From DASYTH01 sp035762905 (GTDB taxonomy: Bacteria > Actinomycetota > Actinomycetes > Mycobacteriales > Pseudonocardiaceae), in NCBI RefSeq assembly GCF_035762905.1, contig NZ_DASUCC010000065.1:1-38587 (forward strand): a DNA stretch of 38,587 nt, given 5' to 3'. Position 1 is the first letter of the stretch, and every line of letters begins with the position of its first letter. The notes below the pieces were generated by a model that ran no database searches, was not told where the DNA came from, and saw only the letters and a list, made by a program, of their open reading frames with translations. The position numbers were made by a program, and so were the translations under genes. This document shows positions 23,500-32,143 of this stretch, in pieces.

Positions 23500-24938
23500 T
23501 CCGCATGACGTTGGGGGAGATCGCCCGCGCGGTCTCCGGACGGCTGCACCGGGCCGGCGGCGACGAGCCGGTCACCGGGACCGTCGAGTTCGACTCCCGG
23601 GAGATCACCGCGGGCGGGTTGTTCGTCGCGGTGCCCGGCTCCCGGGTGGACGGTCACGAGTTCGCGGCGCGGGCGGTCGCCGCCGGTGCCGCCGGGGTGC
23701 TGGCCGCCCGTCCGGTGGACGCGCCCGCGGTGATCGTGCCGCCGGTGACCGACGCGCACCGGGGCTCGGTCGCACTGGCCGGGGACACCGACGGTTCGGG
23801 CGCGGCCGTGCTTGCCGGGCTCGGCGCGCTCGCCAGGACGGTGGCCGCCCGGCTGACCGCGGCCGGGCTCACCGTGGTCGGCCTGACCGGCTCGTCCGGC
23901 AAGACCTCCACCAAGGACCTGCTGGCCCAACTGCTCGAGCCGATGGGGCCGACGGTCGCGCCGCCCGGCTCGTTCAACAACGAGCTCGGTCACCCGTGGA
24001 CGGTGCTGCGGGCCGACGAGCGGACCCGGTACCTGGTGCTGGAGCTGTCCGCGCGCGGCCCCGGCCACATCGCCGCGCTGTGCGCCACCGTTGCGCCGCG
24101 GATCGGCATCGTGCTGAACGTGGGCACCGCGCACCTCGGTGAGTTCGGCTCCCGGGCGGAGATCGCCCGCACCAAGGGCGAGCTGGTCGAGGCGCTGCCG
24201 GCGGACGGGCTGGCGGTGCTCAACGCCGACGACGAGATCGTGGCCGGTATGGCCGGCAGGACCGCCGCCCGGGTGGTGCTGACCGGCCGGAGCGAGCGCG
24301 CCGACGTCCGGGCCGTCGAGGTGGAGCTGGACGAGCAGGCAAGGGCCCGGTTCCGGCTGGTCACGCCGGCCGGCTCGGCGGTGGTGCGACTGGCCCTGCA
24401 CGGCGCCCACCACGTCGGCAACGCGCTGGCCTGCGCCGCGGTCGCCGGTGAGCTGGGCGCGTCGGTCGACGAGGTGGCGCACCGGTTGTCCGAAGCCCGC
24501 CGCCGGTCGGCCCGCCGGATGGAGGTCACCACCCGGCCGGACCGGGTGACCGTGGTCAACGACTCGTTCAACGCCAACCCGGAGTCGATGAGCGCGGCAC
24601 TGCATACCCTGGCCGCGATGGCCGAGGGCGGCCGGAGATCATGGGCGGTGCTCGGTCTGATGGGCGAGCTGGGCGCGGAGACCGACGCCGCCCACGAGGA
24701 GATCGGCCGGCTGGCCGCGCAACTGGGGGTGGACCGGCTGGTGGTGGTCGGCGAACCGGCGGGCGCCATGCTGACCGGCGCGAAGGGAGCGAACTCTGTG
24801 CTGGTGCCGGATGTCGAAGCCGCGGTCGCGCTGCTCCGGGCCGAGCTGCGCCCGGATGACGTGGTGCTGATCAAGGCGTCGAAGGTGGCCGCCCTGTGGC
24901 GGGTCGCCGACGCGCTGCTCGCCGGTGATGCCGCGTGA
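23496..24938 (+). CDS. murF: UDP-MurNAc-tripeptide:D-Ala-D-Ala ligase MurF
   Basis: MurF adds D-alanyl-D-alanine to complete UDP-MurNAc-pentapeptide. The 480-residue product has the N-terminal fold with EFDSREITAGGLFVAVPG, the ATP loop GLTGSSGKTST (K136), the FNNELGHP segment typical of MurF, NVGTAHLGEFGS, and VVNDSFNANPESM in the C-terminal half. It starts at ATG 23496, overlapping the murE stop by 4 nt. Its own TGA overlaps the GTG of mraY (GTGA). Confidence 0.96.
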   Translation: MIRMTLGEIARAVSGRLHRAGGDEPVTGTVEFDSREITAGGLFVAVPGSRVDGHEFAARAVAAGAAGVLAARPVDAPAVIVPPVTDAHRGSVALAGDTDGSGAAVLAGLGALARTVAARLTAAGLTVVGLTGSSGKTSTKDLLAQLLEPMGPTVAPPGSFNNELGHPWTVLRADERTRYLVLELSARGPGHIAALCATVAPRIGIVLNVGTAHLGEFGSRAEIARTKGELVEALPADGLAVLNADDEIVAGMAGRTAARVVLTGRSERADVRAVEVELDEQARARFRLVTPAGSAVVRLALHGAHHVGNALACAAVAGELGASVDEVAHRLSEARRRSARRMEVTTRPDRVTVVNDSFNANPESMSAALHTLAAMAEGGRRSWAVLGLMGELGAETDAAHEEIGRLAAQLGVDRLVVVGEPAGAMLTGAKGANSVLVPDVEAAVALLRAELRPDDVVLIKASKVAALWRVADALLAGDAA

Positions 24939-26026
24939 AGTCGATCCTGATCGCGGGGGCCATCGCGCTGGTCGTGTCCATCCTGTTCACCCCCTACCTG
25001 ATCCGGTTCTTCTCCCGGCAGGGCTTCGGCCAGGAGATCCGGGAGGAGGGCCCGCAGGGGCACCAGTCCAAGCGCGGCACGCCGACCATGGGCGGGGTGG
25101 CGATCCTGGTCGCGATGTGGGCCGGGTACCTGGTGGCGCACATCGTCAACGCGATGTCCTCGCAGCAGGCCGAGGCACCGACCGCGTCCGGGCTGCTGGT
25201 GCTGATGCTCGCCACCGGCCTTGGCATCGTCGGCTTCTTCGACGACTTCATCAAGATCCGCAACCAGCGCAACCTCGGCCTGAACAAGACCGGGAAGATG
25301 ATCGGGATGCTGCTGGTCGCGGTGACCTTCGGGATCCTCGCCCTGCAGTTCGCCGACGAGAACAACCTGACGCCGGCCTCGGTGCACCTGTCGTTCGTCC
25401 GGGACATCTCGATCATCTCGTTCGGCGTGGTCGGGTTCGTGGTGTTCTGCTACCTGGCCACCTCGGCCTGGTCGAACGCGGTGAACTTCACCGACGGCCT
25501 CGACGGGCTGGCCGGCGGCTCCTCCGCCCTGGTCTTCGCGATCTACACGGTCATCTCGTTCTGGCAGTTCCGGTACAACTGCGGCGCCGACGATCCGACG
25601 GTCGGCTGCTACGACGTGCGCGACCCGCTCGACCTCGCGGTGGTGGCGGCCGCGGCGATGGGTGCCTGCATCGGCTTCCTGTGGTGGAACGCGGCCCCGG
25701 CCAAGATCTTCATGGGGGACACCGGCTCGCTCGCGCTCGGTGGCCTGGTCGCCGGGTTGTCCATCACCACCCGCACCGAGCTGTTGATGGTGGTGGTCGG
25801 CGGGCTGTTCGTGGTCGAGATGCTGTCCGTGGTGTTGCAGATCGCGGTGTTCCGCACGTCGCGCCGCCGGCTGTTCCGGATGGCGCCGTTCCACCATCAC
25901 TTCGAGCTCGCCGGGTGGGCGGAAACCACGGTGATCATCAGATTCTGGCTGCTTGCCGGGATCTGTGCGATGTTCGGGCTCGGCCTGTTCTACAGCGAGT
26001 GGCTCACCGCCACGACCGGAAACTAG
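24935..26026 (+). CDS. mraY: Phospho-MurNAc-pentapeptide transferase MraY
   Basis: MraY transfers phospho-MurNAc-pentapeptide to undecaprenyl phosphate, giving lipid I at the inner face of the membrane. The 363-residue polytopic protein has about ten helices and the conserved catalytic motifs: RGTPTMGG, FFDDFIKI (D103, D104), NFTDGLDGLA (184-193), FMGDTGSLALGG and MAPFHHHFE (H320-H322). The GTG start overlaps the murF stop. murD follows after 11 nt containing AGGGACAGGA. Confidence 0.97.
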   Translation: MKSILIAGAIALVVSILFTPYLIRFFSRQGFGQEIREEGPQGHQSKRGTPTMGGVAILVAMWAGYLVAHIVNAMSSQQAEAPTASGLLVLMLATGLGIVGFFDDFIKIRNQRNLGLNKTGKMIGMLLVAVTFGILALQFADENNLTPASVHLSFVRDISIISFGVVGFVVFCYLATSAWSNAVNFTDGLDGLAGGSSALVFAIYTVISFWQFRYNCGADDPTVGCYDVRDPLDLAVVAAAAMGACIGFLWWNAAPAKIFMGDTGSLALGGLVAGLSITTRTELLMVVVGGLFVVEMLSVVLQIAVFRTSRRRLFRMAPFHHHFELAGWAETTVIIRFWLLAGICAMFGLGLFYSEWLTATTGN

Positions 26027-26037
26027 GGACAGGACCG

Positions 26038-27363
26038 ATGTTCGCGGGTCAGCGGGTGCTGGTGGCCGGGGCCGGGGTGACCGGCCGGTCGGTGGTCGAG
26101 GCGTTGATCGGCCTCGGCGCGCGGGTGACCGTGACCGACGCCGACCCGGACCGGCTCGCCGGCCTGAACCCGGCCGCGACGCTGGCGCCGAGCCTGACCG
26201 CGCCGCCGCAGGGCACCGACCTGGTGGTCACCAGCCCGGGCTGGAAGCCGAGCAGCCAGCTGCTGGTGGCGGCCGCCCGGACGGGCATCGAGGTGATCGG
26301 CGACGTGGAGCTGGCCTGGCGGGTGGCCCGCCGGCCGACCTGGCTCGCGGTGACCGGGACCAACGGCAAGACCACCACGGTCGGGATGCTGGCGGCGATC
26401 CTGGCCGCGGCCGGGGTGGACGCGGTGGCCTGCGGCAACGTCGGGTTACCGGTGATCGACGCGGTGCTGGCCGGCCACCAGGTGCTGGCCGTCGAGCTGT
26501 CCAGCTTCCAGCTGCACTGGCAGTCCTCGGTGCGCCCGGCCGCGGCCGTGGTGCTCAACGTGGCCGAGGACCACCTGGACTGGCACGGCACGGTGGACGC
26601 CTACGCCGCGGCCAAGGGCAAGATCTACGACGGGGCCGGGACCGCGGTGTTCAACGCCGACGACGGGTGGTCGACGCGGCTCGCCGACGGGCATCCGGCC
26701 CCCGTGGGCTTCACCCTCGACGAGCCCGGCGAGCACCGGTTCGGGATGGTCGAGGGGGTCCTGGTGGACGGCGCCGAGCCGCTGGTCGCGGTGTCCGACC
26801 TGCCGGTGCCGGGACTGCACAACGCGGCCAACGCGCTGGCCGCGGCCGCCCTGGCCCGCTGCCACGGGGTGGCCGTGGCGGCGGTGCGCGCCGGGCTGAC
26901 CGCGTTCGAGCCGGGTGACCACCGGGCGGTGCCGGTGGGCGAGTGGGACGGCGTGCGCTACGTCAACGACTCCAAGGCCACCAACCCGCATGCCGCGGTC
27001 AGCTCGCTCGGCGCCTACCCGTCGGTGGTGTGGCTGGCCGGCGGTCTGCTCAAGGGCGCGTCGGTGGACGATCTGGTGGCCGAGGCCGGGCCCCGGCTGC
27101 GCGGCGTGGTGCTGCTGGGTGCCGAGGCGGACGCGTTCGCCGCCGCACTGGCGCGACACGCGCCGCAGGTCCCCACGCACCGGGTGGGTCCGGGAGACGA
27201 TGAGCCCATGATGGCAGCGGTGCGCGCGGCGAGCGGTATGGCCCGGCCCGGGGACGTGGTGCTGCTGGCACCGGCGGCGGCGTCCCAGGACATGTTCCGG
27301 GACTACGCGGAGCGGGGAGAGGCGTTCGCGGCCGCGGTGCGGCGGCTGCGCGGAGCGGGCTGA
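26038..27363 (+). CDS. murD: UDP-MurNAc-L-Ala:D-Glu ligase MurD
   Basis: MurD adds D-glutamate to UDP-MurNAc-L-alanine in the cytoplasm. The 441-residue product opens with a nucleotide-binding fold (VLVAGAGVTGRSV), then the ATP loop VTGTNGKTTT (K111), ELSSFQLHW, LNVAEDHLDWHG, and YVNDSKATNPHA in the C-terminal domain. ATG 26038 follows an AGGA-type ribosome site. The TGA stop overlaps the ftsW ATG by one base (TGATG). Confidence 0.96.
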   Translation: MFAGQRVLVAGAGVTGRSVVEALIGLGARVTVTDADPDRLAGLNPAATLAPSLTAPPQGTDLVVTSPGWKPSSQLLVAAARTGIEVIGDVELAWRVARRPTWLAVTGTNGKTTTVGMLAAILAAAGVDAVACGNVGLPVIDAVLAGHQVLAVELSSFQLHWQSSVRPAAAVVLNVAEDHLDWHGTVDAYAAAKGKIYDGAGTAVFNADDGWSTRLADGHPAPVGFTLDEPGEHRFGMVEGVLVDGAEPLVAVSDLPVPGLHNAANALAAAALARCHGVAVAAVRAGLTAFEPGDHRAVPVGEWDGVRYVNDSKATNPHAAVSSLGAYPSVVWLAGGLLKGASVDDLVAEAGPRLRGVVLLGAEADAFAAALARHAPQVPTHRVGPGDDEPMMAAVRAASGMARPGDVVLLAPAAASQDMFRDYAERGEAFAAAVRRLRGAG

Positions 27364-28742
27364 TGACCACGGTCGAGCGGGGCCGCCGGAACCGTCCGGC
27401 GGCGGCCGCGGGCGCACCGGCCGACCCGCAGCGGCGCCGGTCCGGCCGGGACACCCCCCGGCGGGGCCGGCTGGCCGCGGTGCGCTCGGCGCTGACCGCC
27501 TGGCTCGGCCGCCCGCTGGCCTCGTTCCACCTGGTGCTCGCGGTGTGCGGGCTGCTCACCGTGCTCGGTCTCGTGATGGTGGCCTCGGCCTCCGCGGTGA
27601 TCTCGATGAACAGCGAGTCCTCGGTCTACGCGGTGTTCCGCAAGCAGGTCAGCTACGTGCTGGCCGGCCTGGTGCTGTTCTGGATCGGGCTGCGGCTGCC
27701 GCTGCGCCGGGTCCGGGCGCTCAGCCCGATCGGCCTGCTGATCAGCGTGATCATGCTGGTGCTGGTGCTCACCCCGCTCGGCACCACGGTCAACGGAACC
27801 CGGAGCTGGTTCACCTTCGGCCCGGTGTCGTTCCAGCCGGTCGAGGCCGCCAAGCTGGCGCTGGCGCTGTGGGGGGCGCACATCCTGATCGTCAAGCGCG
27901 CGCTGCTGCACCAGTTCCGGCACCTGCTGGTGCCGATCGTGCCGGCGGCGCTGGTGATGTTCGCGCTGGTGATGCTGCAGCCCGACCTCGGCGGCACGAT
28001 CACCCTCGGCGTGGTGCTGATCGCGCTGCTGTGGTTCGCCGGCGCGCCGCTGCGGCTGTTCGGCGCGTTCGCCCTCGGCGCGGTGGCCGGCGTGGTGCTG
28101 CTGGCGGTGGGCACCAGCTACCGGCTGTCCCGGGTGCTGTCCTTCCTGCATCCCGAGGACGACCCGCACGGCGCGGCGTACCAGGCCCGGCAGGCGGTGC
28201 TCGCGCTGGCCGACGGCGGGATGTTCGGCAAGGGTCTCGGCCAGGGACCGTCGAAGTTCGAGTACCTACCCAACGTGCACAACGACTTCATCTTCGCGCT
28301 GATCGGGGAGGAGTTGGGGTTCCTCGGCTGCCTGCTGGTGCTCGGCCTGTTCGCCGCGCTGGCGATCACCGGGATCCGGATCGCCACCCGCAACATCGAC
28401 CCGTGGATCCGGATGGTGTCGGCCACCCTGACGGTGTGGCTGGTGGCCCAGGCGGCGATCAACATCGGCTACGTGGTCGGGTTGCTGCCGGTCACCGGCA
28501 TCACGCTGCCGCTCATCTCCTCCGGCGGCACCTCGGTGGTGCTCACGTTGCTGGTGTTCGGAATCCTGGCCAACTGTGCGCGCCATGAGCCCGAAGCGGT
28601 GGCCGCATTACGCTCTCAGGGGCCCGGCCGGTTCGGCCGGCTGATGCGGCTGCCGGCACCCGATCCGTACCAGCCGCCGACCAAACGCAAGCCGGTGCGC
28701 CGGGTCGCCCCGCCGGGCACCGGACAAGGAGGACGTCGTTGA
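27363..28742 (+). CDS. ftsW: Septal peptidoglycan glycosyltransferase FtsW
   Basis: SEDS-family polymerase that builds septal glycan from lipid II together with FtsI. The 459-residue product has a basic cytoplasmic start (about 1-50), ten predicted membrane helices, and the family segments NGTRSWFTFGPVSFQPVE, MLQPDLGGT, VHNDFIFALIGEELGF and LPLISSGGTS. The C-terminus is Pro/Arg-rich (PPTKRKPVRRV), as in other actinobacterial FtsW, where such tails contact FtsZ or FtsI. It starts at ATG 27363, overlapping the murD stop. Its own stop overlaps the TTG of murG. Confidence 0.96.
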   Translation: MTTVERGRRNRPAAAAGAPADPQRRRSGRDTPRRGRLAAVRSALTAWLGRPLASFHLVLAVCGLLTVLGLVMVASASAVISMNSESSVYAVFRKQVSYVLAGLVLFWIGLRLPLRRVRALSPIGLLISVIMLVLVLTPLGTTVNGTRSWFTFGPVSFQPVEAAKLALALWGAHILIVKRALLHQFRHLLVPIVPAALVMFALVMLQPDLGGTITLGVVLIALLWFAGAPLRLFGAFALGAVAGVVLLAVGTSYRLSRVLSFLHPEDDPHGAAYQARQAVLALADGGMFGKGLGQGPSKFEYLPNVHNDFIFALIGEELGFLGCLLVLGLFAALAITGIRIATRNIDPWIRMVSATLTVWLVAQAAINIGYVVGLLPVTGITLPLISSGGTSVVLTLLVFGILANCARHEPEAVAALRSQGPGRFGRLMRLPAPDPYQPPTKRKPVRRVAPPGTGQGGRR

Positions 28743-29839
28743 GTGAGGCAAGTCGCCGTGGGCCGTGTGTCGTGGTCGCGGGGGGTGGCACCGCCGGGCA
28801 CATCGAGCCGGCGCTGGCCCTTGCCGACGCGGTGATGCGGCAACGGCCGGACGCGCGGGTGGTGGCGCTGGGCACCGAGCGCGGCCTTGAGCGGACCATC
28901 GTGCCGGCCCGCGGCTACCCGCTGGAGCTGATCCCGCCGGTGCCGATGCCGCGCAAGCCGAACGCGGACCTGCTGCGGCTGCCGTTCAAGGTGCGGGCCG
29001 CGGTGAAGATCACCCGCGAGGTGCTGGACCGGGTGGACGCCGACGTGGTGGTCGGGTTCGGCGGGTACGTTGCACTGCCGGCCTACCTGGCCGCCCGCGG
29101 CCGGCTGCCGATCGTGGTGCACGAGTCCAACGCCCGCGCCGGGGTGGCCAACAAGATCGGCGCCCGGATGGCCGACCGGGTGGCGGCCGCGGTGCCGGAC
29201 TCCGGACTGGCCAAGGCGGACGTGATCGGCATCCCGCTCCGCACCTCGATCATCGAGCTGAACCGGCCGGCGCTGCGGGCGGCGGCCCGGGCGCACTTCG
29301 GCCTGCACCCCACCGCGCCGACGCTGCTGGTGTTCGGCGGCTCCCAGGGGGCCCGCTCGATCAACACGGCGGTGTCCGGCGCCGCGCGGGCGCTCGCCGA
29401 CGCCCGGATCGGCGTGCTGCACGCGCACGGACCGAAGAACACCCTTGCGGTGCAGGACGTCGCGGGCGCGCCGCCGTACGTCGCGGTGCCCTACCTGGAG
29501 CGGATGGACCTGGCCTACGCCGCGGCCGACGCGGTGCTCTGCCGCAGCGGCGCGATGACCGTGGCCGAGGTGTCCGCGGTCGGCCTGCCCGCGGTGTTCG
29601 TGCCGCTGCCGCACGGCAACGGCGAGCAGGCGCTGAACGGCAAGCCGGTGGTGGACGCGGGTGGCGCGGTGTTGGTCGACGACGCCGACCTGCAGCCGTC
29701 GACGATCAGCGAGCTGGTCATCCCGCTGCTCACCGATCCCGGCCGGCTGAGCGCGATGAGCGCGGCCGCCCGGGGCACCGGCCACCGCGAGGCGGCCGAC
29801 GTGCTGGCCCGGATGGTGCTCGAGGTCGTGGACAAGTGA
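28739..29839 (+). CDS. murG: Lipid II synthase MurG
   Basis: MurG transfers GlcNAc from UDP-GlcNAc to lipid I on the cytoplasmic face of the membrane, giving lipid II. The 366-residue GT-B protein has the N-terminal glycine loop VVVAGGGTAGHIEPALA, a second loop VVVGFGGYVALPA, HESNARAGVANK, and the UDP-GlcNAc site FGGSQGARSIN with CRSGAMTVAE and GNGEQALNG. The start is TTG 28739, inside the ftsW stop (TTGA), with a strong AGGAGG 8 nt upstream. The stop overlaps the GTG of murC. Confidence 0.96.
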   Translation: MSEASRRGPCVVVAGGGTAGHIEPALALADAVMRQRPDARVVALGTERGLERTIVPARGYPLELIPPVPMPRKPNADLLRLPFKVRAAVKITREVLDRVDADVVVGFGGYVALPAYLAARGRLPIVVHESNARAGVANKIGARMADRVAAAVPDSGLAKADVIGIPLRTSIIELNRPALRAAARAHFGLHPTAPTLLVFGGSQGARSINTAVSGAARALADARIGVLHAHGPKNTLAVQDVAGAPPYVAVPYLERMDLAYAAADAVLCRSGAMTVAEVSAVGLPAVFVPLPHGNGEQALNGKPVVDAGGAVLVDDADLQPSTISELVIPLLTDPGRLSAMSAAARGTGHREAADVLARMVLEVVDK

Positions 29840-31227
29840 GCGCCGACCCGCTGGAGCGCGCGCACCTGGTGGGCATCGGGGGCGCCGGGATGAGCGGCAT
29901 CGCCCGGATCCTGATGGCCCGCGGCCTGGCGGTGTCCGGCTCGGACGCGAAGCCGTCCCGGGCGGTGGACGCGCTGCGCGTGCAGGGGGCGCGGATCGCG
30001 GTCGGGCAGGCCGCGGCGAACCTGGACCTGCTCGACGGCGGCCCGACCGCCGTGGTGGTGTCCACCGCGATCAAGGAGAGCAACCCGGAACTGGCCGAGG
30101 CGCGCCGGCGCGGGCTGCCGGTGCTGCACCGCTCGGCGGCGCTGGCCGCGCTGATGGCCGGGCACCGGGTGGCGTGCATCGCCGGGACGCACGGCAAGAC
30201 CTCCACCACCTCGATGCTCACGGTGGCGTTGCAGCAGTGCCGGCTGGACCCGTCGTTCGCGATCGGCGGGGATCTCAACGAGTCCGGCGCGAACGCCCAC
30301 CACGGCACCGGCGACATCTTCGTGGCCGAGGCGGACGAGAGCGACGGGTCGTTCCTGGCGTTCGCGCCGTTGGTGGCGGTGGTGACCAACCTGGAGGCCG
30401 ATCACCTCGACCACCACGGCACGGTCGAGGCCTACACGGCGGTGTTCGACCAGTTCCTCAAGCGGATCGAGCCGGGCGGGCTGCTGATCGCCTGCGCCGA
30501 CGACCCGGGCTCGGCCGCGCTGGCCGACCGGGCCGAGGCGGCCGGGATCCGGGTGCGTCGCTACGGCCGCACCGCGACCGACGTGACGCTGCTCGAGCAC
30601 CGGCCGGAGGGCACCGGCGGCGTGGCCCGGATCTCCTTCGCCGGCACCGAGATCGGGGTGGGCGTCGCGGTTCCCGGCGAGCACATGGCGCTCAACGCGA
30701 TCGCCGCGCTGCTGGCCGGGCTGGAGCTGGGCGCGCCGCTGGACGGGCTGCTGGCCGGGATCGCGGCGTTCGGCGGGGTGCGGCGCCGGTTCGAGCTGAA
30801 GGGCCGGGCCGGCGGCGTGCGGGTGTACGACGACTACGCGCACCATCCCTCCGAGGTGCGCACCCAACTGCTGGCCAGCCGGCCCATCGCCGCGCCCGGC
30901 CGGCTGGTGGTGATCTTCCAGCCGCACCTGTACTCGCGCACCCGGCTGTTCGCCGCGGAGTTCGCCGAGGCGCTCGCGCTGGCCGACGAGGTGGTGGTGC
31001 TCGACGTGTTCGGCGCGCGGGAGGAGCCGGAGCCCGGGGTGACCGGCGCGCTGATCACGGACGCGGTGCCGCTGCCAAGGGAGCACGTGCACTACGAGCC
31101 GTCGTTCGAGCGGGTGCCGGCGCTGGTGGCGGGTCTGGTCGAGGAGGGCGACGTGGTGCTCACCATGGGCGCGGGCGACGTGACCATGCTCGGCCCGGAG
31201 TTGCTGACCGAGCTGGATCGCCGGTGA
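29836..31227 (+). CDS. murC: UDP-MurNAc:L-alanine ligase MurC
   Basis: MurC adds the first amino acid, L-alanine, to UDP-MurNAc. The 463-residue product has the N-terminal loop LVGIGGAGMSGIARIL, the ATP loop AGTHGKTSTT (K121), EADESDGSFL, TNLEADHLDHHG, and the C-terminal motifs VYDDYAHHPSEV, FQPHLYSRT and TMGAGDVTML. The GTG start overlaps the murG stop (GTGA), and its stop overlaps the ftsQ GTG. No murB follows, as is usual in actinobacterial clusters. Confidence 0.96.
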   Translation: MSADPLERAHLVGIGGAGMSGIARILMARGLAVSGSDAKPSRAVDALRVQGARIAVGQAAANLDLLDGGPTAVVVSTAIKESNPELAEARRRGLPVLHRSAALAALMAGHRVACIAGTHGKTSTTSMLTVALQQCRLDPSFAIGGDLNESGANAHHGTGDIFVAEADESDGSFLAFAPLVAVVTNLEADHLDHHGTVEAYTAVFDQFLKRIEPGGLLIACADDPGSAALADRAEAAGIRVRRYGRTATDVTLLEHRPEGTGGVARISFAGTEIGVGVAVPGEHMALNAIAALLAGLELGAPLDGLLAGIAAFGGVRRRFELKGRAGGVRVYDDYAHHPSEVRTQLLASRPIAAPGRLVVIFQPHLYSRTRLFAAEFAEALALADEVVVLDVFGAREEPEPGVTGALITDAVPLPREHVHYEPSFERVPALVAGLVEEGDVVLTMGAGDVTMLGPELLTELDRR

Positions 31228-31985
31228 CCAGCGGCGTGCGGGACCGCGGCGCCCGGCGGCGCGCGGGCCGGCGCGCCGCCGACCCGGAGCCGGAGGCGGA
31301 GTCCAAGGAGCGCCGGCCGTCGGACCAGCGCCGGTACGTGCGGCGGCGCTGGGTCGCGGCCGGGGTGCTCGCCGCCGTGCTCGGCACCGGCTACCTGGTG
31401 CTGTTCACGCCGGTGGCCGGCGTACACGAGGTCGAGGTGACCGGGCTGGCCACGATGGACGCCGAGGAGGTGCGCGCCGCCGCGGCGATCGAGCCCGGCA
31501 CGCCACTGGCCCGGTTGGACACCGAGGAGGTCCGGGACCGGGTGACGCGGCTGCCGAAGGTGTTCGCCGCGGAGGTGACCCGATCGTTCCCCGGCACCGT
31601 GCGGATCGCGGTCACCGAGCGCACCCCGGTCGCGGTGGCCGGCGGCGGGCACCTGGTGGACGGCACCGGCCTGGACTACGCCGTGGTGGCGCGGGTCCCG
31701 GACGGCCTGCCCAAGCTGACCGTGGACAACGTGCGCCCGGACGACCCGGCCACCCGCGCGGCGGTCGCCGTGCTGGCCGCGATCCCGCGGCAGCTGCGTG
31801 CCCGGGTCGTCGAGGTGACCGCGAAGACTCCGGGTGACGTCCGGCTGAGCCTGTCCGACGGCAAGGTGGTGAAGTGGGGCGGGGCGGAGGACTCCGGGCG
31901 CAAGGCCGCCGTGCTCGGCGCGCTGCTGTCCCGCGAGGGCCGGACCTACGACGTGACGACCCCGGACTTCCCGACCATTTCCTGA
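31224..31985 (+). CDS. ftsQ: Cell division protein FtsQ
   Basis: A 253-residue bitopic protein linking early and late division proteins. It has an Arg-rich cytoplasmic tail (1-42), one membrane helix (about 43-61, WVAAGVLAAVLGTGYLVLF), a POTRA domain (about 67-135, VHEVEVTGLATMDAEEVRAA), and the FtsQ beta domain with VTERTPVAVA and LVDGTGLDYAVV. The GTG start overlaps the murC stop. The 158 nt to ftsZ contain a separate promoter, so ftsQ is the last gene of the tightly overlapping block. Confidence 0.93.
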   Translation: MTSGVRDRGARRRAGRRAADPEPEAESKERRPSDQRRYVRRRWVAAGVLAAVLGTGYLVLFTPVAGVHEVEVTGLATMDAEEVRAAAAIEPGTPLARLDTEEVRDRVTRLPKVFAAEVTRSFPGTVRIAVTERTPVAVAGGGHLVDGTGLDYAVVARVPDGLPKLTVDNVRPDDPATRAAVAVLAAIPRQLRARVVEVTAKTPGDVRLSLSDGKVVKWGGAEDSGRKAAVLGALLSREGRTYDVTTPDFPTIS

Positions 31986-32070
31986 GCCTTTCCAACACCT
32001 CGGGCGGCGCACGGCGTGGCGGCTGGATCGGATCACCCGCGATGCCTACCGTCCAGAAGTACGTTCCGGG

Positions 32071-32108
32071 TTGACATAACTCTCAACCTCTTGTAGAGGT
32101 TCAGAGTT
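32071..32108 (+). promoter_or_regulatory. ftsZ promoter embedded in a long inverted repeat
   Basis: A perfect TTGACA (32071-32076) is followed at 17 bp by TAGAGG (32094-32099). The inverted repeat has left arm AACTCTCAACCTCT (32078-32091), a TGT loop, and right arm AGAGGTTCAGAGTT (32095-32108); 13 of 14 positions pair. The arms cover the spacer, the -10 and the predicted start, so the repeat could be an operator for a dimeric regulator. It is strikingly AT-richer than its surroundings. I recall similar palindromes before ftsZ in other actinobacteria. Confidence 0.75.
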
Positions 32109-32143
32109 TGCCGCCCGGCCTAGATCCAGGAAGGCGAAGGGCG

